This document shows, in pieces, positions 1-7,175 of a DNA stretch of 64,000 nucleotides; the first letter of the stretch is position 1, and every line of letters begins with the position of its first letter. The notes under the pieces were generated by a model. It had not been told where the DNA came from. It did not search any database and was given only the letters and a program-made list of their open reading frames with translations. Source of the DNA: Microcella sp. (GTDB lineage Bacteria > Actinomycetota > Actinomycetes > Actinomycetales > Microbacteriaceae); contig NZ_JAHHDS010000001.1 in assembly GCF_019739195.1 (NCBI RefSeq), positions 1-64,000 on the forward strand, written 5' to 3'. Position numbers and translations under genes: made by a program.

Positions 1-20
1 CCAACTTGCCACTCGCCACC

Positions 21-45
21 CGGCGCCGAGCTTCGCTCGGCGCCG
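21..45. terminator. Strong GC hairpin at left edge
   Basis: A perfect inverted repeat with an 11-bp stem (21-31 pairing with 35-45) and a 3-nt TTC loop lies 20 bp beyond the stop codon of the minus-strand gene that ends at 65. There is no T-run on either side, which is common for actinobacterial terminators. It probably ends the transcript of that gene and may also act on transcription coming from the left. Confidence 0.6.
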
Positions 46-64
46 AGAGCAGTGCCCAAGAACC

Positions 65-667
65 TCAGTCCTCGATTTGCTTCCGTCGAGCCTTGTCCGC
101 CTTGCGTTGAGCTCTCATCGCTCGCTTCTGTTCCAAGAACGGCTTGATCCGATCTCTCCAAAGAGGCTTGGCAACGAAGAACGCGATCGCACCAACCACC
201 AGCACTACCGCTACGACGATGAGGGCAATCACGGTTGACTTCTCAAGTCCCGAACCTTGCGATTCAGACGAGGCATCGCTCTCGTAGTAGTCGTCTCCAC
301 CGTCGTCAGACTTCACCGATCCGCCCTGCGGGGCCAGAACCGGCACCGACCCTGAGGGCCGCGTGGTGCGCTGAACGACCGATTCGTCGACATCGTCCTT
401 GTTGAGCTTGTAGAGATTGTTCCGAAGGTATCGGTGAGTCTGTTCCTCGTCGGCGACGAATTCATTCTTGTATCGACTATCAGCCCAGGAGGTTTTGCCG
501 CTGGCCTGAACATGCAGTGCGCCATCCTTGATCGTGTACGTGCGATCTTCGGAAGAGTTCTTGCCCTCATAGCTGGTCTTCGTCGAAAAGCCGTCGTTCT
601 GCTCGAGCAGTTGCCTGCGTACATCCTTGGTCAGGCGCACTGGTACTCGACTCTCAATAGGGTGCAT
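65..667 (-). CDS. Hypothetical single-pass membrane protein
   Basis: This 200-residue protein is not recognised as a member of a named family. The first 105 residues are hydrophilic, followed by a low-complexity acidic and serine-rich linker (about 115-138, with DDGGDDYYESD). A single strongly hydrophobic segment (about 143-167, STVIALIVVAVVLVV) is followed by a short, very basic tail rich in R and K. This looks like a soluble domain on one side of the membrane with one anchor; the basic tail would favour a cytoplasmic C-terminus. The ATG at 667 has an AGAAGTGAG-like ribosome site. The gene is transcribed away from the ECF42 module, and its promoter region overlaps a broken sigma-factor fragment, which suggests it came with a rearrangement. 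Function unknown. Confidence 0.6.
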   Translation of the reverse strand: MHPIESRVPVRLTKDVRRQLLEQNDGFSTKTSYEGKNSSEDRTYTIKDGALHVQASGKTSWADSRYKNEFVADEEQTHRYLRNNLYKLNKDDVDESVVQRTTRPSGSVPVLAPQGGSVKSDDGGDDYYESDASSESQGSGLEKSTVIALIVVAVVLVVGAIAFFVAKPLWRDRIKPFLEQKRAMRAQRKADKARRKQIED

Positions 668-683
668 GTCTCACTTCTTCGTC

Positions 684-770
684 ATGCTACGGGAGAACGA
701 CGCTTGCGACTGGTGCGCACCCGCGCGGAGATCCGCGCGGCGACCGCCACGTGTTGCGTGCCGCTGCCGA
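684..770 (+). pseudogene. Remnant of an ECF42 sigma-factor gene (region 4)
   Basis: In one frame this short stretch reads RLVRTRAEIRAA followed by a CCVPLP segment. That matches the RLVRTRAKIRAA ... YRVPPP segment of the intact ECF42 sigma gene (about 2053-2120), and the DNA there is nearly identical over some 25 nt. Nothing of the gene remains on either side. It is a small relic of a second copy, placed just upstream of the intact module. A second relic, from the 3' end, lies at 4262-4620. The homology is clear but short. Confidence 0.55.
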
Positions 771-872
771 AGGATCAAGCTCTTTTCGGCTGACTTCTCG
801 CAATCCTGTCCTCCCGCTAGACCCATCTTCGTCGCCCTGGTGTAATCACCCTCAAGAGAAAGCAGGGCCACC

Positions 873-1229
873 GTGCGCTACATGATCACCATCTACTCGA
901 ACCCCACCGCCGACGCGGCCTGGGCGACCACCGAACGCGAAACCCTCGACGCCACCCACGGCGCGGTCATCGCAGAACTGGCGGCCAGCAAAGAGCTCGT
1001 CGACACCAACGAGCTCGACACCGAGAACGTCACGGTCATCGGCCACCACAACGGCACCCCCGTCACCACCCGCGGCCCGTTCACCGAGGGCACCGAGTAC
1101 ATCGGCGGCTATTACCTCGTCGACGTCGCCAGCCACGAGCGCGCGGTCGAGATCGCCGGCAAGTTCGCCGAGGTCAAGTACTCGCCCATCGAGGTCCGCC
1201 GCCTGCTCCACACGGAAGAAGCGAGCTGA
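873..1229 (+). CDS. YCII/DGPF-domain protein
   Basis: A 118-residue YCII-related (DGPF) domain protein. Family members are small ferredoxin-like alpha/beta proteins that co-occur with ECF41/ECF42 sigma factors; their biochemical role is not settled. The start is typical (RYMITIYSNP), the hallmark loop reads TTRGPFTEG with R in place of the usual D of DGPF, and it ends in a typical VEVRRL-like strand (SPIEVRRLLH). GTG at 873 is chosen because it keeps the conserved first strand; ATG 882 is possible. It is followed after 3 nt by a second DGPF gene and then by the sigma factor, so the three form one operon. Confidence 0.85.
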   Translation: MRYMITIYSNPTADAAWATTERETLDATHGAVIAELAASKELVDTNELDTENVTVIGHHNGTPVTTRGPFTEGTEYIGGYYLVDVASHERAVEIAGKFAEVKYSPIEVRRLLHTEEAS

Positions 1230-1232
1230 GCC

Positions 1233-1565
1233 ATGGAATACCTCCTGCTGATCATCTCCGACCCCGCCGCCCCCACCTACATCCCTGAAGAAGACAACAT
1301 CGAAGAGTGGGTCGCCGACCTCGAGCGCCGCGGAGCCGCCCGCGCCGGCAACCGCCTGCGCCCACCCTCCGACGCCACGACGGTGACGGTGCGCGACGGC
1401 AAGACGATCCTCACCGACGGCCCGTTCACCGAGTCGAAAGAGTCCATCGCCGGCTTCGACCTCATCGACGTCGACAACCTAGACGAGGCCCTCGAGATCG
1501 CTGCCGCCCACCCGATGGCCCGCTTCGGCCGCGTCGAGGTGCGCCCGGTCTGGCCGTTCGAATAA
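1233..1565 (+). CDS. YCII/DGPF-domain protein
   Basis: A 110-residue YCII-related protein with the canonical DGPF motif (LTDGPFTESKES) in the middle and the final strand RVEVRPVWPFE. It is a diverged paralogue of the preceding gene and lies 3 nt behind it. The ECF42 sigma gene starts 11 nt after its stop. This arrangement (DGPF genes next to an ECF42 sigma factor) is the family's standard one; these proteins are thought to be regulated by, or to act with, the sigma factor. ATG 1233 gives the typical EYLLLIISDP start. Confidence 0.88.
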   Translation: MEYLLLIISDPAAPTYIPEEDNIEEWVADLERRGAARAGNRLRPPSDATTVTVRDGKTILTDGPFTESKESIAGFDLIDVDNLDEALEIAAAHPMARFGRVEVRPVWPFE

Positions 1566-1576
1566 CAAGGCACCGG

Positions 1577-2848
1577 ATGCCCGCACCCCGCAGCGCGGCG
1601 ACCAAGGCGAGCACAACCCTCGCCGAGGTCGCCGCCTCCGAGCGCCTCCGCATCGTCGCAACCCTGATCCGCACCACCGGCGACTGGGATCTCGCCGAAG
1701 ACTGCTTCCACGACGCCGTCACCCGTGCCCTGACGACGTGGCCCGAGCGCGGCATCCCCGACAACCCCGGCGCCTGGCTCACGACGGTCGCGAAAAACGC
1801 AGCCATCGACGCGATCCGCAAGGCGAAGGCCGAGCACCGCGCCACCGAGCGCGCCGCCCGCGAACCCACACCCGAGGCAGACGAGGAGGCGACCGTGCAC
1901 GACAACATCGACGACGACCGCCTCCGCCTCATCTTCACCTGCTGCCACCCCGCACTGGCACTCGAAAATCGCGTCGCCTTCACCCTCCGCACCGTCCTCG
2001 GCCTGACCGTCGCCGAGACCGCGCACGTCTTCCTGGTGAGCGAGCAGACCATGCAGAAGCGCCTGGTGCGCACGCGCGCGAAGATCCGCGCGGCCGGCAT
2101 CCCGTACCGCGTGCCCCCGCCGCACCTGCTGCCCGAGCGCACCGCGGGGGTTCTCGCCGTGCTCTACCTCCTCTTCACCGAAGGCTATTCATCCGGTAGC
2201 GGATCCGACCTCGTGCGCCCCGCCCTCGCCGACGAGGCGATCCGCCTCACGCGTCTGGTGGCCCAGCTCCTGCCGCAGCAGCCCGAGGTGCTGGCCCTGC
2301 TCGCCCTCGAGCTCTTCCAGCACTCGCGCGCCGCGTCGCGCCTCGACGCCGCCGGTGACCTCGTGCTGCTCGAAGACCAAGACCGCTCCCGCTGGAACAC
2401 CGACGCGATCATCGAGGCCTCCCGGATGCTCGCCGAAGCCGAGCACACCCTCCACATCCTCGGCGCCACCCCAGGCCCCTACCTGCTGCAGGCCCAGATC
2501 GCCGCCGAGCACGCGACCGCCCCGACGGCCGCGTCGACGAACTTCGCCCGTATCGCCACCCTCTACGCCCACCTCAGCCAGGTGGCTCCGTCGCCCATCG
2601 TCGACCTCAACCGAGCGATCGCCGTGGCCTTTTCCGACGGCCCGGATGCTGGCCTCGCCCTCCTCGACACCCTCAACCTCGACGCGCACCTGGGGGAGTA
2701 CCACCTCCTGCACGCGACCCGAGCCGACCTGCTCCGCCGCCTCGGCCGGCCGGCGGATGCTCTGCCGCACTACCGCCGAGCCCTCGAGCTCGCCCCCTCC
2801 GACCCCGAGCGCCGCTTCCTCCAGCGCCGCCTCGACAAGCTTCCTTAG
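1577..2848 (+). CDS. ECF42-type RNA polymerase sigma factor
   Basis: A 423-residue ECF sigma factor. The N-terminal third carries sigma region 2 (ERLRIVATLIRTTGDWDLAED, then WLTTVAKNAAID) and region 4 (TLRTVLGLTVAETAHVFLV, RLVRTRAKIRAA). The remaining 230 residues form the helical, TPR-like C-terminal extension that defines group ECF42 and is known to be needed for activity in studied members. There is no anti-sigma factor gene next to it, as expected for this group. ATG 1577 is preferred over upstream in-frame starts because those would run through the DGPF gene in another frame. Fragments of a near-identical copy occur at 684-770 and 4262-4620. Confidence 0.92.
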   Translation: MPAPRSAATKASTTLAEVAASERLRIVATLIRTTGDWDLAEDCFHDAVTRALTTWPERGIPDNPGAWLTTVAKNAAIDAIRKAKAEHRATERAAREPTPEADEEATVHDNIDDDRLRLIFTCCHPALALENRVAFTLRTVLGLTVAETAHVFLVSEQTMQKRLVRTRAKIRAAGIPYRVPPPHLLPERTAGVLAVLYLLFTEGYSSGSGSDLVRPALADEAIRLTRLVAQLLPQQPEVLALLALELFQHSRAASRLDAAGDLVLLEDQDRSRWNTDAIIEASRMLAEAEHTLHILGATPGPYLLQAQIAAEHATAPTAASTNFARIATLYAHLSQVAPSPIVDLNRAIAVAFSDGPDAGLALLDTLNLDAHLGEYHLLHATRADLLRRLGRPADALPHYRRALELAPSDPERRFLQRRLDKLP

Positions 2849-2858
2849 AGGCTCCCGA

Positions 2859-3341
2859 CTACCCGTGAACTGGATAGTTCCGCACAGCGACGATTCGCAA
2901 TGCGATTGCGGGGGCGCTCACGAGGACCAGATCGGGAGATTCGAGGATCTGCTTGTAGACGTCATTCAATTCCCGCTTCGCATCGGGATCTTCGCCCGCC
3001 GCGATTCGTCCAAGAGCGACCCGCATCGCGAGAGACACGACCCGATCAGCAGTCGGATCGCCCGTTAGCGACGTGTCACCGAAACCGGACACGGACTTCC
3101 CTTGGTCCCTAAGGAAATTTAGCTCCGCGCTCGCACATCGAAATCCGAGGGCGATTGTCGTCTTTGCTGCTAGCACCGGCGCACGCGCGAGGATCGAGGT
3201 GAGCTCAGTCAGATATTCAGTAGCTTGCTTTCTTGATCTACGTCCGCGTGCCATCATCACTGCTTCCGCAGCCAAGAACAGATGCCCGCCCGCCTCTTCG
3301 TGATCCGCATCATCAAATTCGCTCGAAGTCTCGTCCACCAT
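2859..3341 (-). CDS. Hypothetical protein, EcsC-gene partner
   Basis: A 160-residue soluble protein of unknown family. The N-terminus is acidic (DETSSEFDDADHEEAGG), and the rest looks mainly helical with alternating hydrophobic and charged stretches; no signal peptide or membrane span is evident. The ATG overlaps the stop codon of the EcsC-family gene upstream (TAATG), so the two are probably translationally coupled and work together. GC content and codon use are lower than in the flanking sigma-factor gene, in line with arrival by horizontal transfer. It ends 10 bp from the converging ECF42 gene. Confidence 0.6.
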   Translation of the reverse strand: MVDETSSEFDDADHEEAGGHLFLAAEAVMMARGRRSRKQATEYLTELTSILARAPVLAAKTTIALGFRCASAELNFLRDQGKSVSGFGDTSLTGDPTADRVVSLAMRVALGRIAAGEDPDAKRELNDVYKQILESPDLVLVSAPAIALRIVAVRNYPVHG

Positions 3342-4165
3342 TATGTGCCTTCAGTTTTGGCAGAGTTGACTTCACGCGATTCTTCGCCGAGCGCACTCTC
3401 ATCCTCGACTGCCTGAAGACGCGGCTTCGTCATCTCCAAGCTCGCGAGATGCTTCTGAAGTCGCTTCGACATTGGCAGGAACGTGGCAAGCGTCAGGCCT
3501 CCCGAGAGTACTGCGCCAAGAACAGGCACAATTTTCGCTACCGAGACCGCGAAGAGTTGCTTGGTCAGACGAATACCAAGGTAAGCAGCCACCTTCTTCA
3601 CGACTGGGAAGATGGCTCCTTTCGTAAGAGCTTGCTGCGGCAGCTTCTTGAGCACCTGGCCAGCGATCATGGTCGATACCTTCGCGACCCCCGCTTGAGC
3701 GAGCTGGACTCCGAACATCACGCCGACGAAGAGGGTCAAAATCCCCTCAGTCGCGTCGTCGAGGCTATCTCCGTCTTCTGCGAACAGATCGGGCCAGCTG
3801 TAGATGTATGCGAGTTTCTGAGCGATCCGAAGTACGTGTCCGAAGTATTGAACTATGTCCGCGGGAATCGTGCCGATGATCGCGAAACCGCCTGGTATCC
3901 CGGCAGCTGTAGAAAGCGTTGTAACTTTGGCGGTTTCGTACTTTATCGAGTCGTTGGCAACTGCCCGAATGACAGCAACCGGGATGCCAGCCGCGGCGGG
4001 ATTACTGGCTACAGCCGACTCGATCTGCTCCTCGGTGCAATGCCGCTTGAGAGCCGCCCGCAAATAATTGTCCCGATCGATTCGGACGCCTGGAAGCTTG
4101 GCTGCTGCGTTCAAGGTCTGAGTGAACCTGGACCCAGGGTCCTGCGTTTCGACGGTTTTCGACAT
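3341..4165 (-). CDS. EcsC family protein
   Basis: A 274-residue protein resembling the EcsC family. The core from about residue 60 has the typical hydrophobic pattern (TAAGIPGGFAIIGTIPAD, then QYFGHVLRIAQKLAYIY). More hydrophobic helices follow (AYLGIRLTKQLFAVSVAKIV and VLGAVLSGGLTLATFLP), then a charged tail. EcsC proteins are membrane-associated and poorly understood; some occur with transport or defence genes. ATG 4165 is chosen because the frame further upstream runs antisense through a sigma-factor fragment. It is coupled to the 160-residue gene by a TAATG overlap. The pair sits exactly between intact and broken ECF42 sequences and has lower GC than the surroundings, so it is an insertion. 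Confidence 0.65.
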   Translation of the reverse strand: MSKTVETQDPGSRFTQTLNAAAKLPGVRIDRDNYLRAALKRHCTEEQIESAVASNPAAAGIPVAVIRAVANDSIKYETAKVTTLSTAAGIPGGFAIIGTIPADIVQYFGHVLRIAQKLAYIYSWPDLFAEDGDSLDDATEGILTLFVGVMFGVQLAQAGVAKVSTMIAGQVLKKLPQQALTKGAIFPVVKKVAAYLGIRLTKQLFAVSVAKIVPVLGAVLSGGLTLATFLPMSKRLQKHLASLEMTKPRLQAVEDESALGEESREVNSAKTEGT

Positions 4166-4261
4166 GAAGGCAATCGTAAGCGCAGCCACCGACGCTCTGG
4201 TGACGATTACCCAGCAAAGTGCACTCACCGGCACCTCGCAACGTGTCCCGTCCTGCTGTAA

Positions 4262-4620
4262 GTCCAGATCGCCGCCGAGCACGCGACCGCGCCGACCCCC
4301 GAGTCGACCGACTTCGCCCGCATCGCCACCCTCTACGCACACCTCAGCCGAGTCGCCCCGTCGCCCATCGTCGACCTCAACCGAGCGATCGCCGTGGCCT
4401 TTTCCGAGAGCCCGGATGCTGGCCTCGCCCTCCTCGACACTCTCCAACTCGACGCGCAGCTGGGGGAGTACCACCTTCTGCACGCCACCCGCGCCGATCT
4501 GCTCCGCCGCCTCGGCCGCCCGACGGATGCTCTCCCGCACTATCGCCGAGCCCTCGAGCTCGCCCCCTCCGACCCCGAGCGCCGCTTCCTCCAGCGCCGC
4601 ATCGACGATCGAAAGGCTTC
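4262..4620 (+). pseudogene. 3' fragment of a second ECF42 sigma gene
   Basis: The DNA from 4262 to about 4612 is roughly 90 percent identical to the 3' end of the intact ECF42 gene (about 2492-2840). It encodes the same C-terminal TPR-like segment (HATAPT..., LYAHLSRVAPSPIVDLNRAIA, PHYRRALELAPSDPERRFLQRR). An in-frame TAA immediately precedes the homology and the last residues are replaced by unrelated sequence, running to a stop at 4669. No start or sigma domains are present, so it is not functional. It marks one edge of the EcsC-gene insertion. Between 4620 and 4764 no further feature is seen. Confidence 0.85.
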
Positions 4621-4764
4621 TGAATCGGTGGTCCTCCACGCTGCTAGTTCGATGCACGGGCAGACCTGATGATCAGTGTGGTCGACGTGCATCGCTACTG
4701 CCGCCGGCTGATCAACCTCTTTTCTGCTTGCCAATGTTCTTAAGCTGAGCATCCAACCAGAATC

Positions 4765-6600
4765 ATGACAGGATGTCGACGGGCGCGAATAGGTTTCGAA
4801 CTTCGTGGTCTCGCTCCACCCGAACGGATTGGGGATCTCTTGTCGATCGAGCCCATCAAGACTGTTGCTGCCGCCATTCAGAGGCTTACGTCGTCTTTTT
4901 CGGATTTCGCGTCGGCTTTCAATGGTGGCGAGTACGTGTTTTGGCTCGGGTCGGGAATCTCGCGAGACAGGGTGCCTCCTTTGGCGGCGCTTGTCGAACG
5001 TGTTTTGGAGTACCTCCGTTCGAACGCCGCTGAAGAACCTGAGGTTGGCGAGCACAGAACCGCCTTGAAGGAGGTTCTCCAGCTAGCGGGCCTGACGGCG
5101 GAGGAGTTCGAGGGCATCGACTACTCAGTTCCCGTGAAGGACTGGCCGCACCGCGAACGAATCCTCATGGCCTTGTCATCCAAGTACTCTCAAGTCCTCG
5201 ATGTGCCCGTCGGAGGTGCTCGACCTGAGGACTACCTGGTCTGGTCGGTCCTGGACGTCGCGACTACTTATGGGTCACCAGATCTTGAGCCAGATGTCGA
5301 GCATCATTGCATCGCGATCCTTATGCTCGAGGGGCTAGTGGAGTCGTCGGTGACCGCGAACTGGGACGGTCTTGTAGAGCGCGCGTTAGGTGAGCTTTCA
5401 CCTGCTATCGATTCGCTTGCGAGAGTGATCGTCAAGCCTGACGACTTCCGAATCAGTGGTACTCGTATCGACTTAATCAAGTTCCACGGTTGCGCAGTGC
5501 GCGCCCGGAACTCCGAGGATGAGTATCGGAACTTGATCGTAGCGCGGGAATCTCAGATTTCACGTTGGACTCAGCAGCCTGAAAACCAATCAATACGCAA
5601 GCACCTAGAGTCGCTCTACACTGATCGCCCAGCCGTGATTCTCGGTTTATCCGCGCAGGATGCGAATCTGCACACGGTATTTGCTCAAGCTATTCAGGAT
5701 CTTGCGCGGCCATGGCCCTCATCTCCTCCGGCGGTGGTCCTGGCGGAGGAGGAACTGCACCCCTATCACCGCAATCTTCTCAGGATCACTTACGGGCCCA
5801 ATCACCAAGAGAACTTAGAAGGTATTCGGCAATCCGCGCTTCTTGGCGTGTATGCCAAACCGACTTTGCTGGCCTTGGTCCTTCTGGCACTCCGCCACAA
5901 GCTGAGCTTCCTAATGGAGCGTGAGATTGTGAGTGTCTGGGGAGCGCCCGATGCAGAGCACCTGCACGATGGATTGTTGGCGCTCCAGGACCGCGTCGCC
6001 AGCTACGCCGATCTTGAGAGCAGTGGAGAGTTTGATCCCTCTGCGACAACGGATCTTCAGAGAAAGTTCGTTGTCCGCCTTGAAGATGTCGCCAACTTGG
6101 CCCTAACAGTGTTCCGGACCGGCCGCGCGCCATCCAGCGGCGGGCCTCTCTACGAACCCCTTTCCGATCGCCCAATCAGTCGAGCAGTCTTGAACGCCGA
6201 TTTTCCCGCTCGACAGTTTGCACGGCTTGGCGTAGCACTCGCCCTCATCGGTCGCGGACTCGAATTGGGGCATTGGTCCGCGGTGCCGGGGACCAGCGGT
6301 TTGCCCGCCGATGGCGTGCTTCGCCTGATCACATCAGACCGAAGTGTCCGCGTAAATATCGTGAAGGACGCCTCGACTCTTACAGAGTTGGAGTTGTCGG
6401 GGCTTTACGAAGATGGGGATCAAGACGACTTGCTGGTCGTGGCTGATGCGCTTCCCCAAGCGCAAACTCGGTCGCCGAAGTCGACCTATGGTCGCACGGG
6501 CAACGCGGGGGCCGGAAAGTTCAGCGTCGCCAGGGGCATCGAGGAGACCGATTCGATTGGAGAACTGTTTGAGGCCTTTATGCTCGCGGGAGGCTTTTGA
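4765..6600 (+). CDS. SIR2-domain effector of a three-gene defence operon
   Basis: A 611-residue protein whose N-terminal part is a SIR2-like domain. It has a glycine-rich NAD site (VFWLGSGIS, about 58-66), the TANWDGL motif (about 197, the asparagine of the T-x-N-[YFW]-D signature), KFHGC with the catalytic-type histidine (about 239) and GLSAQDANL (about 294). In defence systems such domains hydrolyse NAD+ to stop phage growth. The C-terminal 250 residues are of no family I can name; they may connect to the partner proteins. The stop overlaps the next ATG (TGATG), and the third gene overlaps too, so all three are co-translated. The start is uncertain; a TTG near 4840 is an alternative. GC is lower than in the chromosome. 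Confidence 0.75.
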   Translation: MTGCRRARIGFELRGLAPPERIGDLLSIEPIKTVAAAIQRLTSSFSDFASAFNGGEYVFWLGSGISRDRVPPLAALVERVLEYLRSNAAEEPEVGEHRTALKEVLQLAGLTAEEFEGIDYSVPVKDWPHRERILMALSSKYSQVLDVPVGGARPEDYLVWSVLDVATTYGSPDLEPDVEHHCIAILMLEGLVESSVTANWDGLVERALGELSPAIDSLARVIVKPDDFRISGTRIDLIKFHGCAVRARNSEDEYRNLIVARESQISRWTQQPENQSIRKHLESLYTDRPAVILGLSAQDANLHTVFAQAIQDLARPWPSSPPAVVLAEEELHPYHRNLLRITYGPNHQENLEGIRQSALLGVYAKPTLLALVLLALRHKLSFLMEREIVSVWGAPDAEHLHDGLLALQDRVASYADLESSGEFDPSATTDLQRKFVVRLEDVANLALTVFRTGRAPSSGGPLYEPLSDRPISRAVLNADFPARQFARLGVALALIGRGLELGHWSAVPGTSGLPADGVLRLITSDRSVRVNIVKDASTLTELELSGLYEDGDQDDLLVVADALPQAQTRSPKSTYGRTGNAGAGKFSVARGIEETDSIGELFEAFMLAGGF

Positions 6601-7175
6601 TGCGCGCCGTGCATGATGTTCTGGCTGTGCTGGAGGAAGCTGGCTTCGAGCGTCTCCCCAAGCCATTAGTGATCGCAGGAACAGAATTCGAGTTTGAGGC
6701 AGCAGCACGTGGCGGGATTGCTTCCCATGACTTGGTGCTGATTGCGACCGACAAGCTAACCGGGAGGCGTCTACAACGTCTTGTCTCTGGGTTAGCGCGT
6801 ACGCTCGATATTGCAGCATCCCGACGCCCCGTTAGCGTCGTGCTAATTGGCGGCGTGGCTTCTTCAGACCGGATCGAGCTTGAGCGATTCGCTCGCGTTC
6901 TTCCGATCTCTTCACCCGACCCCGACTTGTCAGAGATCGTGTCCGCAATCGCAGTCCTTCTGCCGTTAGACCTGCCGAACGCAAGTTTGATACATGGGTC
7001 GTCGGATCCCTTGAACGAGGTGATGGCTGTGCTTGGCCCGTCCAAGGCAGATTCCGAGCACATCGGTCTCATTCGCGCGTCCAACGACGGAGAGCTTGCG
7101 GTTCGCGAAGCGTTGCGCGTTTTCGCCAATGAAGGTACGGGGTGGCAGGACCAGGATGAGCCGGACAATGAGTGA
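6600..7175 (+). CDS. Middle component of SIR2-ATPase operon
   Basis: A 191-residue soluble protein without a recognised family. It begins with a predicted helix followed by a beta-rich core (EFEFEAAARGG then HDLVLIAT, and PVSVVLIGGVAS), with an acidic C-terminus. The size and position between an effector gene and an SMC/ABC-like ATPase gene match the 'middle component' of ABC three-component (ABC-3C) systems and LmuC of Lamassu systems, which bridge effector and ATPase; this role is inferred from position. The ATG at 6600 overlaps the upstream stop (TGATG) and the 3' end overlaps the next gene by 8 bp. Confidence 0.6.
   Translation: MRAVHDVLAVLEEAGFERLPKPLVIAGTEFEFEAAARGGIASHDLVLIATDKLTGRRLQRLVSGLARTLDIAASRRPVSVVLIGGVASSDRIELERFARVLPISSPDPDLSEIVSAIAVLLPLDLPNASLIHGSSDPLNEVMAVLGPSKADSEHIGLIRASNDGELAVREALRVFANEGTGWQDQDEPDNE

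Noticed and set aside
1277-2125. Long open frame antisense to the DGPF and ECF42 genes
   Set aside because: It mirrors the codon pattern of real genes on the other strand and has no family features; long antisense frames are normal in high-GC DNA.
4166-4657. Upstream extension of the EcsC-family gene
   Set aside because: The extra residues are the antisense reading of an ECF42 fragment, so the start was set at 4165.
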